Source of the DNA: Sphingobium cyanobacteriorum
Lineage (GTDB): Bacteria; Pseudomonadota; Alphaproteobacteria; Sphingomonadales; Sphingomonadaceae
NCBI RefSeq assembly: GCF_030580935.1
Contig: NZ_JAUQOM010000006.1
Coordinates: 62,001-126,000 of the forward strand
DNA: 64,000 nt
Reading direction: 5' to 3'
Shown here: positions 16,939-26,270 of the stretch, piece after piece
How the letters are laid out: each line of letters opens with the position of its first letter
Position numbering within the stretch: position 1 is the stretch's first letter
Made by a program: the position numbers and the translations under genes
Notes under the pieces: model-generated
What the model was told of the DNA's origin: nothing
The model's input: only the letters and a program-made list of their open reading frames with translations
Databases searched by the model: none

Positions 16939-18249
16939 TTATTCCGCCGGTTGCGCCATCACCGCCATTGCGCGCTTCTTCCCCGTCAGCCAGGCGAAGA
17001 AGCGCGGCACCGGCGCGTTGCGTTCCATCCACGCGCTATAGGCGCGATAGTCGGGGTCGGCCGACAGATGCTGTTCCTCCGTCCGGGCGCGCCAGTAATA
17101 GACGGCGTTGGTCAGTGCCAGCATCGCGCAATTGCGCACCATGTCCGTCAACGACCCGCTGATCGTCAGAAAGGGTAGCGCCGAAAACCACCAGAACAGA
17201 TTCTTCGACAGATAGGCCGGGTGCCGCGTCCAGCGATAGGGGCCATGGGTCAATATGCCGCGATGGGTGAGGTTCGAAAAGCGCAGCCCGAATGCCACCG
17301 TCGCCCAGGCATAGATGCCGGTCAGCAGCACCAGCCAGCCGCCCAATATCCATTGCAGCGCGCTCGACCCCTGCGTCCAATAGTCCCACTCCGCGCCGCC
17401 GTTATGATAATCAAGCGGCCCGCCCCCGCCCATCAGCACGAACGGCGGATAGCACATCAACGCCGCCAGCCAGCCGCCAAGATAGGGGTTGGCGGTGCGA
17501 ATATGCGAATCCAGCGGCTTGAACGTCAGGATATAGCCGACCGTCGCCAGACAGACGTCGATCATGAACATGATCGCGATCAGGAAACCGGCCAGCGCTA
17601 CCGGATGGGCGAAGGCATCCTCGATTCGCCATTCGACCACGCTGGCGAAATTGCCCGGCACGATCGACAGCATGAAGGCGAGGAAGAAGCCCTTCACCGC
17701 CCAGGCGCGGGCATGATGCGCGACCTGGCCCATGTCCGCCTGTCCCGCCACGCCGCCGATCACCCATTGGCCGAAATGATAGCTGGCGTCCTTGGGGTTC
17801 ACCAGCCGCCGGTCGATCCAGAGAATATAGGGAACCGACGCCACCAGCAGCCAGGGCGCGGCTGCCATGAACAGGTCCATCGAAAAACGGTAGTTACCGC
17901 TCCAGTACCAGCGCGCCAGACAATAGAAGATCGCAATCCCCAGCCATGTCGCCCACAGCCCGGCGATCTTGACGATGCTGATGTCCAGTACGTCCCGCAC
18001 GCCCCGCGCCGGCCCGCGCCAGTCGATCCCGGTCGATGCGTTGCGATGCACCTTGTCCACGACCAGCGACCACAGCACCATGGGAAGCCCGCAGGCGACC
18101 ACGGCGGCGAGGCCGGCATTGGGACCGTTCATCCCATAATGGCGCGCCACCAGCGTCCAGAGGCCCAGGCCCGCCAGACCGGCAATGCCGACACCATGGC
18201 TGCCGGCGGATTTCGGACAGGGATCAGCGTTGATCATAGGGGCCGCCAT
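16939..18249 (-). CDS. Multi-pass membrane protein with C-terminal isoprenylcysteine methyltransferase-like domain
   Basis: About nine hydrophobic segments fill 436 residues. The C-terminal 120 residues carry the ICMT/PEMT signature HGPYRWTRHPAYLSKNLFW and a following Glu/Tyr-rich stretch (RTEEQHLSADPDYRAY) that in the family contacts SAM and substrate. The N-terminal half has no domain I recognise. The ATG at 18249 was chosen; 18237 is possible. Bacterial members methylate lipids or small molecules, and the substrate here is unknown. It is 74 bases downstream of another membrane-protein gene on the same strand. Confidence 0.75.
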   Translation of the reverse strand: MAAPMINADPCPKSAGSHGVGIAGLAGLGLWTLVARHYGMNGPNAGLAAVVACGLPMVLWSLVVDKVHRNASTGIDWRGPARGVRDVLDISIVKIAGLWATWLGIAIFYCLARWYWSGNYRFSMDLFMAAAPWLLVASVPYILWIDRRLVNPKDASYHFGQWVIGGVAGQADMGQVAHHARAWAVKGFFLAFMLSIVPGNFASVVEWRIEDAFAHPVALAGFLIAIMFMIDVCLATVGYILTFKPLDSHIRTANPYLGGWLAALMCYPPFVLMGGGGPLDYHNGGAEWDYWTQGSSALQWILGGWLVLLTGIYAWATVAFGLRFSNLTHRGILTHGPYRWTRHPAYLSKNLFWWFSALPFLTISGSLTDMVRNCAMLALTNAVYYWRARTEEQHLSADPDYRAYSAWMERNAPVPRFFAWLTGKKRAMAVMAQPAE

Positions 18250-18323
18250 AGCCTGGAATGGTAAGCAAGCGGTGAACGGCCCGTTCCTTGGCCCATGCAA
18301 ACAGCGCCGTGAACAGGACGCAA

Positions 18324-19118
18324 TCAGCCGAAGATATGCGCCAGATCCTGGGCCTGTGGTCCATCTTTCCACTGGCGCAGCGCCCCGTACAGGCTCGCTT
18401 GCGTCGTGCTCCAGAGCGCGATGATCAGTGTGTTGATGACCGCCGACACCGCCAGATAGGTGGGCGACAGCGCGATCGTCCCGCCCTGTACCGCCGGCAT
18501 CATGTCGCCCGCGACCATGATGATGCCCAGTACCGCCGTCAGCAGCCACATCAGCACCAGCAGCAATATCTGCAACCCGAAAATCTTCCAGCGCGCGCCC
18601 TTGGTCAGGTAGCGGCTGCGCGAGAAGGCGGCGAATACGCCACTGCCTTCCGCCACCAGCGCGGGTGCGGCGACCGACCACATCAGGAACAGGATGATGC
18701 CCGGCACGACCAGCAGCATGAAGCCGGCCATGATGCCCAGGATCAGCAGGATGGTCAGGCCGATCAGCGGCACTGCGGCGGTCAGGCCGGCGCCGATGCA
18801 GTCGGCAAAGCTGGCGCGCTGTCCGTCGATATGGGCTATGGTGGCGCGGACCAGCGCGCCCTGCACCAGCATCGACAGCAGCAGGAAGATGACGAAGGAG
18901 CCGATCGACACCGCAATCGTCGCGATCGTGCTGGAACGGTCGGCCATCGCCAGCGTGGACCCGATGAAATAGCTGTAGAGCGCCTGCGGCACCGCGCCGA
19001 GCAGGAAGGCGATGCCGAAGGTCGCGACCGGATTGTCGCCCAAAGTACCGAAGGCACGGCTCAATACCGTGCCGATCGAAAAGGACCGTTCCTCGCCTGA
19101 AACCGCGTGCGTCGCCAT
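18324..19118 (-). CDS. Multi-pass inner-membrane protein of unknown function
   Basis: 264 aa starting MATHAVSGEERSFSIG, with about six transmembrane segments. The pattern of long helices around a cytoplasmic loop (SRSRYLTKGARWKIFG) resembles DUF975 / YciC-type or GlpQ-membrane-domain proteins, but the assignment is weak. The ATG at 19118 has AGGGGG about 9 bases upstream; in-frame codons upstream of it look non-coding. It is divergent from the six-gene MoxR cluster across 126 bases. No function can be read. Confidence 0.65.
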   Translation of the reverse strand: MATHAVSGEERSFSIGTVLSRAFGTLGDNPVATFGIAFLLGAVPQALYSYFIGSTLAMADRSSTIATIAVSIGSFVIFLLLSMLVQGALVRATIAHIDGQRASFADCIGAGLTAAVPLIGLTILLILGIMAGFMLLVVPGIILFLMWSVAAPALVAEGSGVFAAFSRSRYLTKGARWKIFGLQILLLVLMWLLTAVLGIIMVAGDMMPAVQGGTIALSPTYLAVSAVINTLIIALWSTTQASLYGALRQWKDGPQAQDLAHIFG

Positions 19119-19244
19119 GATTCCATACCCCCTGTCATCAATCTGGATGCCATGCTGTCGCACTTGCGGGACTTTGTCATCCTTTGAATGGCTTGCGCCG
19201 CCGCGCCCAGCCGCTAGGGTCGGTCGGGACGGGGGTGGGCATCA

Positions 19245-19940
19245 ATGGCCGGACCAGGGCAATTGTCGGACGATCAGCTTGCTGCGGCGCATCGCGCGTT
19301 GCGGGCGGGCGGCGACATACAGTTCGACATGGTGCCCGCGCCAGGCCGCCAGCCTCCCCCCGCCTGGCTCAGGGCGCTGGGCGAATGGCTGGAACAGGTG
19401 CTTGCGCCGGTCGGCCGCTTCCTGCGCTGGATCGGCAGTTTCATGCCTGATGCGCCCTATGCCCGCATCTTTTTGTGGACCATGATTGCCGCATTGGCGC
19501 TGCTGATCCTTTGGATCGTGGTCGACCGGGTGCGCCATGGCGTCTGGCGGTTGCCGCGCTGGCGTCGCGGCCGGTCCGCTGTCGCGATCGAGCCGGTTGA
19601 AGAGGACTGGACACCGGCCGCCGCCCCGGCGCGCGCCTGGCTGGAGGAGGCGGACGCGCTGGCCGGGCAGGGCCTCTATGCGCAGGCGGTGCATCATCTT
19701 CTCCTGCGCAGTGTCGAGGATCTGTCGCGCCGCCGTCCGCAGGTCGTGCGCCCCGCGCTCACCAGCCGCGACCTCGCCCGTGCCGACGGCATTCCGTCCG
19801 CGCCGCGCCGCCTGTTTGCGGAAATCGCGTCGGCGGTCGAGCGCAGCCTGTTCGGCGGCCGACCGATCGATGCCGACGAATGGAGCCGCTGTCGCCTGGC
19901 CTATGCCGATTTCGCCCAGACGCGGAGCTGGTCGGCATGA
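19245..19940 (+). CDS. DUF4129 domain membrane protein, first gene of the MoxR cluster
   Basis: 231 aa with one transmembrane helix (about 74-92, TMIAALALLILWIVV), a basic linker, and a cytoplasmic DUF4129 domain (about 125-225) recognisable by the EEADALAGQGLYAQAVHHLLLRS pattern. Family members co-occur with MoxR, DUF58 and DUF4350 genes. The stop overlaps the next gene in an ATGA junction, so it opens a tightly coupled six-gene operon. No promoter match is clear in the 126 bases upstream. Confidence 0.8.
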   Translation: MAGPGQLSDDQLAAAHRALRAGGDIQFDMVPAPGRQPPPAWLRALGEWLEQVLAPVGRFLRWIGSFMPDAPYARIFLWTMIAALALLILWIVVDRVRHGVWRLPRWRRGRSAVAIEPVEEDWTPAAAPARAWLEEADALAGQGLYAQAVHHLLLRSVEDLSRRRPQVVRPALTSRDLARADGIPSAPRRLFAEIASAVERSLFGGRPIDADEWSRCRLAYADFAQTRSWSA

Positions 19941-21178
19941 GCGACATCGCGATCGGTGTGCAGCCAGGGGATGGCGCGCTCTTCCGGGGCCGCACAGTGG
20001 CGCTGATGCTCGCGATCGGCATTGCCGGTTTCATCGGAATGCTGGTTCTGGGCGCCTATGCGCCGGATTTGCGATCGGGCCGCAATGGCGGCGCGCACGC
20101 CCTGTCCAATGCCGTGACCGGCTATGCCGGGCTGGTGCAACTGGCCGATGCGACCGGCCGCCACCCGCATATCCTGCGCAGCAGCCACGGCTTCGATACC
20201 GAGGATCTGCTGATCGTCACGCCCGAAAGCGGTGCGACCGACATCAGCCAGGCACTGATCCAGCGCGCCACCCGGCCGACCCTGTTCGTCCTGCCCAAAT
20301 GGCAGATGGCGCCCGATGACGATCATCCCGGCTGGGCGCGCTATCAGGGGCTGGTGTCGCTGGATGAACCGATCGGCGTGCTCGCGCCGGGCGTGCGTTT
20401 CACCATGCGCCACTATCGCAGCGGCGGGGGTTGGTTGACCGCCCATGGCGTGCCGGGCCGCTTCTGGGCGCCGCGCCCGATCCAGGTCATTACCGGCATC
20501 GACCCCGCCAACAGGCAGCAGCAGGATCAATGGCGAAAGCTGACCCCGCTGCTGACCGATGGCAGGGGCGGCATGGTGCTGGCGCAGGTGGGTGAAGGGC
20601 CGCTTTATGTGCTGGCCGATCCCGATCTGCTGAATAATCGCGGCATGAAGGATCTGGGCCAGGCACGCGCCGCGCTGGCGCTGCTCGACTGGATGAACAG
20701 TACCGGGGCGGAAGGCATCGCCTTCGACGTGTCGATGAATGGCTTCGGCCATTCGCGCAGCCCGTTGAAATTGCTGTTCGAACCGCCTTTCCTGGCGATG
20801 ACGCTGGCGATCGTCGCGGCGCTGCTGCTGGCGGGCCTCCATGCCTTCGGCCGTTTCGGCCCGCCGCGCATACGGGCGCGTGCCGTGACCTTCGGCAAGG
20901 CGGCGCTGGTCGACAACAGCGCGCTGCTGATCCGCAAGGCCGGGCGTGAAGCGCGACTGGGCGGCCGCTATGCCGCCGCCATCCGTGATCGCGCGGCGCG
21001 CATCTTCGGCGCGCCCGCGCGGTTGCGGGACGGGGCGCTGGATCAGTATCTCGACAGTTTGAAGGGCGCGCACCGCTTCACCGACCTCGTGCAGGCGGCG
21101 CAAGCGGCGCGTGACCGGCACAGCCTGCTCGAAGCAGCGCAGGCGCTCCATGATTGGCAAAGGGACAAGGGCAGATGA
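19937..21178 (+). CDS. DUF4350 domain-containing membrane protein
   Basis: 413 aa starting [14 protein letters not shown] transmembrane helix near residues 20-40, a DUF4350-like periplasmic domain (about 45-270) and a second helix ([20 protein letters not shown]) precede a basic cytoplasmic tail rich in Arg. It overlaps both the DUF4129 gene before it and moxR after it by 4 bases. It probably works with the MoxR ATPase in an envelope-associated complex; its biochemical role is unknown. Confidence 0.75.
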   Translation: MSDIAIGVQPGDGALFRGRTVALMLAIGIAGFIGMLVLGAYAPDLRSGRNGGAHALSNAVTGYAGLVQLADATGRHPHILRSSHGFDTEDLLIVTPESGATDISQALIQRATRPTLFVLPKWQMAPDDDHPGWARYQGLVSLDEPIGVLAPGVRFTMRHYRSGGGWLTAHGVPGRFWAPRPIQVITGIDPANRQQQDQWRKLTPLLTDGRGGMVLAQVGEGPLYVLADPDLLNNRGMKDLGQARAALALLDWMNSTGAEGIAFDVSMNGFGHSRSPLKLLFEPPFLAMTLAIVAALLLAGLHAFGRFGPPRIRARAVTFGKAALVDNSALLIRKAGREARLGGRYAAAIRDRAARIFGAPARLRDGALDQYLDSLKGAHRFTDLVQAAQAARDRHSLLEAAQALHDWQRDKGR

Positions 21179-22131
21179 CAGTGGAAGAGGTGCAGGCGCT
21201 GGGCCAGGCCATCCGGCAACAGGTGGCGCGCGCGGTCGTCGGACAGGAAACGACCGTCGACCTCATGCTCGTCGCGCTCTTCGCCGGCGGGCATATCCTG
21301 CTGGAAGGGCCGCCCGGCACCGCCAAGACACTGATCGCGCACAGTTTCGCCCGTGCATTGGGCCTGGATTTCGGTCGCATCCAGTTCACCCCCGACCTGA
21401 TGCCCGGCGACATCATCGGCGCGAACCTGTTCAATTTCCAGACCAGCCAGTTCACGCTGACGCGCGGGCCGATCTTCACGCAATTGTTGCTGGCCGACGA
21501 AATCAACCGCACCCCGCCCAAGACGCAGGCAGCGCTGCTGGAGGCGATGCAGGAACGCACTGTCACGATCGATGGCGAAAGCCTGGCGCTCAGCGACCGT
21601 TTCATGGTCGTCGCCACGCAAAATCCGATCGAGCAGCAGGGCGTCTATCCGCTGCCCGAAGCGCAACTCGACCGCTTCCTCTTCAAGCAGAGCGTCGACT
21701 ATCCGAGCGCTTCTGAGGAACGGAAGATCGTCGCCACCCATGGCGCGCGCACCCATGCGATGACGCCGGAGGCATGGGGCGTCGTGCCCGTCACCGACGC
21801 CGACCGGATCGCGCAGGCGATCGATGTTGTGAACGGCGTGCGGCTGGTCGATGAGGTGGTCGATTATATCCTCGCCCTCATTCGCGGCACCCGCGACGTG
21901 GCGGACCTGGAAAGCGGGGCGTCCCCGCGCGCCGGCGCGATGCTGGCCGGCGCGGCGCGGGCGCGGGCCGCGCTCGATGGCCGCGATTTCGTCATCCCCG
22001 ACGATGTGAAGGCGCTCGCGCCCGCGCTGCTGCGTCACCGCCTGATCCTCTCGCCCGTTGCCGAAATCGACGGCCGCCGGGTCGAGGATGTCGTCACCGG
22101 CATCATCGACATGATCGAGGCGCCGCGCTGA
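21175..22131 (+). CDS. MoxR-family AAA+ ATPase
   Basis: 318 aa. Walker A GPPGTAKT (45-52), Walker B LLADEINR (105-112), sensor 1 in VVATQNPIE and a C-terminal lid place it in the MoxR AAA+ family, chaperone-like ATPases that act with von Willebrand A or DUF58 partners. The ATG at 21175 overlaps the previous stop. DUF58 follows 10 bases downstream. Its partner role here is inferred from the operon. Confidence 0.92.
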   Translation: MTVEEVQALGQAIRQQVARAVVGQETTVDLMLVALFAGGHILLEGPPGTAKTLIAHSFARALGLDFGRIQFTPDLMPGDIIGANLFNFQTSQFTLTRGPIFTQLLLADEINRTPPKTQAALLEAMQERTVTIDGESLALSDRFMVVATQNPIEQQGVYPLPEAQLDRFLFKQSVDYPSASEERKIVATHGARTHAMTPEAWGVVPVTDADRIAQAIDVVNGVRLVDEVVDYILALIRGTRDVADLESGASPRAGAMLAGAARARAALDGRDFVIPDDVKALAPALLRHRLILSPVAEIDGRRVEDVVTGIIDMIEAPR

Positions 22132-22141
22132 GCGCCCCGGC

Positions 22142-23446
22142 ATGATCTACCCCACCCGCACCGCGATCTTTTCGGCGGCGGCCGGCGCGCCCGTGACCCT
22201 GCTCGTCGCGCTGCTGCTGCCGGGCCGCTGGTATGCTGCGCTGGCCTGGCCGGTCGCGGTGCTGCTGGCGTGCCTGGCCGATGCCCTGCGTGGAGCCGGT
22301 CCGGGTCGGGCGACGTTGCAATGCTCCTTGCCAAAGACCGCCAGCGTCGGCGCACAGGTGGAAGGGCAGGCGCGGATCGCCATTCCCGGCACCCCGCGCG
22401 CGCAACTGATGCTCGATACCGGGCCGTTGCTGGTGCAGGATGACGATGCGCCTTGGATCGACCTGCCAGGCGGCCAGGGCAGTGCCGCCATTCCCCTGCG
22501 CGCCATCCGGCGCGGCACCGCGCGCGTTGTGCGGGGCTGGCTGCGCTGGAAGGGGCCGCTTGGCCTGGTCTGGAAACAGCGTATCGTTCCGCTCGACGCG
22601 ACCATGGCGATCCTGCCCGATATTCGCCCGGTCCATGATCGCGGTGCGCAAATCTTTCAGCGCCACGCGCTCCAGGGCCTGATGGCCCAGGTCGATCGCG
22701 GCGACGGCGCGGACTTCGACGCGCTGGTCGAGTTTCGATCCGGCATGGACCGGCGCGCGATCGACTGGAAGCAATCGGCCCGTCATGCCAAGCTGCACGC
22801 CAAGGAATTTCGTTCCGAACGCAACAACCAGATCGTGTTCGCGGTCGATGCCGGCCGCCAGATGAGCGAGCCGGTCGCGGGCCTCAGCCGGCTCGACCGG
22901 GTGGTGTCGGCGATGCTGCTGACCGCCTGGGTGGCATTGAAACTCGGCGACCGGGTCGCGCTCCACGCCTTCGATTCGCGCCCGCGCATCGCCAGCGGGC
23001 TGGTGTCGGGCGCGGCGGCCTTTGGCGAACTGCAACGGCTCGCCGCGCGGATCGACTATAGCGGCGAGGAAAGCAATTATACCCATGCCCTCACCACGCT
23101 CGCCACGCGGCTGACGCGCCGGTCGATGATCATCCTCTTCACCGAATTCACCGACCTGACCTCGGCCGAATTTCTCGTCCGCGCCGCCGCCCGGCTGGTG
23201 GAAACGCATCTGTTGCTGGTGGTGGTCCTGCGCGACGAGGAACTGGAATCGATCATGGATCGTCGCCCGCGCACCGCCGACGACGTGACCCGCGCCGTCA
23301 CCGCCGCCGCCCTGCTCAAGGACCGGCTTATGGTCCTCACCCGTCTGCGCCACCTGGGCGCCCATGTGGTCGAGGCCGAACATGATCGCGTCGGAGACCG
23401 GCTGGTCCAGTCCTATGTCGATCTCAAGCGGCGGAACCTGCTATGA
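22142..23446 (+). CDS. DUF58 domain protein (MoxR partner)
   Basis: 434 aa with two N-terminal hydrophobic segments (residues 5-45) and a DUF58 domain seen in FDALVEFRSGMDRRAIDWKQSARH, followed by a von Willebrand A-like region (VFAVDAGRQMSEP). The D-x-G-x-Q form of that loop departs from the DxSxS MIDAS, so metal binding is uncertain. The partner of the preceding MoxR ATPase. Its stop overlaps the SpoIIM-like gene by 4 bases. Confidence 0.85.
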   Translation: MIYPTRTAIFSAAAGAPVTLLVALLLPGRWYAALAWPVAVLLACLADALRGAGPGRATLQCSLPKTASVGAQVEGQARIAIPGTPRAQLMLDTGPLLVQDDDAPWIDLPGGQGSAAIPLRAIRRGTARVVRGWLRWKGPLGLVWKQRIVPLDATMAILPDIRPVHDRGAQIFQRHALQGLMAQVDRGDGADFDALVEFRSGMDRRAIDWKQSARHAKLHAKEFRSERNNQIVFAVDAGRQMSEPVAGLSRLDRVVSAMLLTAWVALKLGDRVALHAFDSRPRIASGLVSGAAAFGELQRLAARIDYSGEESNYTHALTTLATRLTRRSMIILFTEFTDLTSAEFLVRAAARLVETHLLLVVVLRDEELESIMDRRPRTADDVTRAVTAAALLKDRLMVLTRLRHLGAHVVEAEHDRVGDRLVQSYVDLKRRNLL

Positions 23447-24486
23447 GCGCGTTCGTCGAAACCGCCGCCGCGCCGCTGGTCAATGCCAGCCGCTTCCGCG
23501 CCGCGCATGAAGCCGACTGGGAGCGGCTCGACCAGCTTCTCACCCGGATCGAGAAACGTTCGGTCCGGGCCTTGTCCGAAGACGATATTCTCGCGCTGCC
23601 GCTGCTCTATCGCTCGGCGCTTTCCTCGCTGTCGGTGGCGCGCGAAACCTCGCTCGACCGGGCGCTAGCCACCTATCTGGAACAGCTTTGCACCCGCGCC
23701 TATTTCCAGCTTTACGGCGTCCCCGACACGGCATGGCGCCAGATCGGCCGCTTCCTGGCGCGCGACTGGCCACGCAGCGTCCAGGCCCTGTGGCGGGAAA
23801 CGCTGGCCTGCCTGCTGCTCACGATCGCCGGGGTGATCGCGGGCTGGTGGCTCGTCTCCACCGATCCAGGCTGGTATTACAGCATCATCCCCGACGCGAT
23901 GGCGGGCGGGCGCGATCCGTCGGCGAGCGCCGAAACGCTGCGCGCGACGATCTACGGGGTGCAGGAGGGCGGTGGCCTTGCCACCTTCGCCGCCTATCTC
24001 TTCACGCATAACAGCCAGGTCGCGATCTTCGCCTTTGCACTTGGCTTCGCCTTCACCGTGCCGACGGTCTTGCTGCTCCTCTACAACGGCCTGACCCTGG
24101 GCGCGATGCTTTGCCTGTTCGCGCAGAAAGGATTGGGCCTCAATTTCCTCGGCTGGCTCACCATCCATGGCTCGACCGAGATGTTTGCGATCATCCTGGC
24201 GGGGGCGGCGGGCATGAAGATCGGCACCGCCGTCGCCTTCCCCGGCCGCGACGCCCGCACCGAAGCGGCCGTCATCGCCGGGCGCGGCGCGGCCGTCGCC
24301 ATGGCGGGCGTGGTCCTCATGCTGCTGGTCGCCGGCCTGCTCGAAGGGATCGGGCGGCAGACGGTCCAGTCGGACGCCATGCGCTATGGCATCGGGCTTG
24401 CCGCGCTGGTCGGCTGGCTGGCTTATTATTATCTGCCCCGGCGACAGGGCATCGGGCCGGAGGGTGACGATGCGCTGGCGGCGTAA
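23443..24486 (+). CDS. Stage II sporulation protein M-like membrane protein (DUF95)
   Basis: 347 aa. A cytoplasmic helical N-terminal part (1-115) is followed by a block of about six transmembrane segments matching SpoIIM/DUF95, including LTIHGSTEMFAIILAGAAGMKIG. Despite the name the gene is common in non-sporulating proteobacteria, always near MoxR/DUF58/RDD genes. It overlaps both neighbours. Possibly the membrane anchor of a MoxR-driven complex. Confidence 0.85.
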   Translation: MSAFVETAAAPLVNASRFRAAHEADWERLDQLLTRIEKRSVRALSEDDILALPLLYRSALSSLSVARETSLDRALATYLEQLCTRAYFQLYGVPDTAWRQIGRFLARDWPRSVQALWRETLACLLLTIAGVIAGWWLVSTDPGWYYSIIPDAMAGGRDPSASAETLRATIYGVQEGGGLATFAAYLFTHNSQVAIFAFALGFAFTVPTVLLLLYNGLTLGAMLCLFAQKGLGLNFLGWLTIHGSTEMFAIILAGAAGMKIGTAVAFPGRDARTEAAVIAGRGAAVAMAGVVLMLLVAGLLEGIGRQTVQSDAMRYGIGLAALVGWLAYYYLPRRQGIGPEGDDALAA

Positions 24487-25348
24487 GCATGCGCGCAAGG
24501 CGCCTGTTTCGCTGCGGCGCAGCTTCGTCACGCCCGAAGGCGTCGACCTGCGGCTGGAACTGGCCAGCGCCGGCACCCGCGCCTCGGCCTTCATCCTCGA
24601 CATCCTCATCCTCTTCATCAGCCTGATCCTGACGACCATCGCCATCGGCCTGCTTGGCATCGCCAGGGCCAATGGCGAGATTTTCATGATTCTCTGGCTG
24701 GTCGGCGCCTTCATGTTGCGCAACGGCTGGTTCATCCTGTTCGAAATGGGCGGGCGGGGCGCGACGCCGGGCAAGCGGCTGCTGGGCCTGCGGGTCGTCG
24801 CGCGCGATGGTGGTCGGCTGACCGGCGGTGCCGTGATTGCCCGCAATGCGTTGCGGGAAATCGAAATCTTCCTGCCGCTCTCCTTTCTGGGGATGCAGGC
24901 GGCGGATGGCGCGGCCGATGGCTTCCTTGCTCTTTTCGCCCTGTGCTGGACCGGCATCTTCCTCTTCTTCCCGCTCTTCAATCGCGACCGGCTGCGGGTG
25001 GGGGATCTGCTGGCGGGCACCTGGGTCGTGAACATGGGCCGGGCGAAACTGGGCGCAGACCTGGTCGCCGCGCGTGCCGAGCAGCCTCGCCGGACCTTTA
25101 CCGACGCCGCGCTCGACCTCTACGGCATCTACGAACTGCAAACCCTCGAAAATGTCCTGCGCAGCGGACAGGATGAGGCGATCGTCACCGTTGCCGCGAC
25201 GATCCGGCGCAAGGCTGGCCTGCCGGACGATGGCGACGATTATGGCTTCCTCTCCGATTATTATGCCGCGCTGTGCGTCCGGCTGGAACGCGCCATGCTG
25301 GTCGGCCGTCGCCGGGAGGACAAGCATGCCAGCGCGGCGCGGCGTTAA
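24470..25348 (+). CDS. RDD-family membrane protein
   Basis: 292 aa. The ATG at 24470 (MRWRRKHARK) follows the ribosome-binding site GGAGGG and overlaps the SpoIIM gene by 17 bases. RDD domain with paired helices near residues 30-160 and the conserved ATPGKRLLGLRVV motif, then a cytoplasmic tail ending in a basic patch. Last gene of the MoxR cluster. Its TAA overlaps the TAA of the convergent pgeF gene, so the two coding regions share 4 bases. Confidence 0.85.
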   Translation: MRWRRKHARKAPVSLRRSFVTPEGVDLRLELASAGTRASAFILDILILFISLILTTIAIGLLGIARANGEIFMILWLVGAFMLRNGWFILFEMGGRGATPGKRLLGLRVVARDGGRLTGGAVIARNALREIEIFLPLSFLGMQAADGAADGFLALFALCWTGIFLFFPLFNRDRLRVGDLLAGTWVVNMGRAKLGADLVAARAEQPRRTFTDAALDLYGIYELQTLENVLRSGQDEAIVTVAATIRRKAGLPDDGDDYGFLSDYYAALCVRLERAMLVGRRREDKHASAARR

Positions 25349-26106
25349 TCCGCCAGCGCGATCATCGAAATCTGTCGCCCATAGTCGGACTCGCCCCGGT
25401 GGCAGGACCGGCGATAGCTGTAGAAGCGATCGGGCTGGCTGTACGTATCCTCGTCCAGCATCGCGATCCGCCCGATCCCCACGCCCGCCAGCCGCGCCGC
25501 GACATAGGCGGCGATGTCGAACTGGCAATGGCCCGGCCTCCCCGGCGTGAAGAACCGCTCATTGGCGGCGTCCTCGCCCTCGAAGCGCAGGGCGAAATCG
25601 TCGGTCACTTCATAGGAGGCGCGGCTGATGCATGGCCCGACCGCGCAGGCGATCCGCTCCGGCGCTGCGCCCAGCGCGACCATCGCCGCGATCGTCCGGT
25701 CGGTGACGCCGCCAATCGCGCCCTTCCACCCGGCATGGGCCGCGCCAACCACGCCGGCAGCCGCGTCGGCGAACAGCACCGGCACGCAATCGGCGGTCAA
25801 TATGCCCAGCACCAGTCCTGGCCGGTCCGTGACCATGGCGTCGGCCGGCGGGCGCGCATCGTCCGCGATCGGCCCCGTCACCTTGACCACATCGGGCGAA
25901 TGGACCTGATGCACCGTCACCAAAGTCGCGCCGGGCAACAGTGCATCCCGCGCCAGGTCGCGATTGCGCAGCACCGCCGCGCGTTCATCCACCGATCCCA
26001 AGCCGACATTCAGCCCCGCATGAACCCCGGTCGATACCCCGCCGCGCCGCCCGGCAAAGCCATGGGGCACGCCCTCCAGTCCTGGTGCGCGCAGCAATTC
26101 GATCAT
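25345..26106 (-). CDS. pgeF: Peptidoglycan editing factor PgeF / YfiH-type copper oxidase-like protein
   Basis: 253 aa, DUF152 family. The metal-site motifs are TVHQVHSPDVVKV (His), ADCVPVLFAD (Cys) and GAAHAGWKGAIGG (His), the H/C/H triad of YfiH/YlmD proteins. The family was first called polyphenol oxidase; PgeF removes misincorporated L-Ser from peptidoglycan precursors, and other members act as purine nucleosidases. The ATG is at 26106, divergent from the permease at 26271. Confidence 0.88.
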   Translation of the reverse strand: MIELLRAPGLEGVPHGFAGRRGGVSTGVHAGLNVGLGSVDERAAVLRNRDLARDALLPGATLVTVHQVHSPDVVKVTGPIADDARPPADAMVTDRPGLVLGILTADCVPVLFADAAAGVVGAAHAGWKGAIGGVTDRTIAAMVALGAAPERIACAVGPCISRASYEVTDDFALRFEGEDAANERFFTPGRPGHCQFDIAAYVAARLAGVGIGRIAMLDEDTYSQPDRFYSYRRSCHRGESDYGRQISMIALAD

Positions 26107-26270
26107 CGATCCGGCTCCTTCCTGTCCTCCTTTCCCCTTTGGACGAGCATGTCCTATCCACGCAACATACTTGCGCGCAGCAGATTAGGCGATAGTCTCC
26201 GCTCCATAGCTCGACGGGGACGGTCTTATGCCGTCCGAGCAGAACAAATTGAGTGTAAAGGGCATCATCC

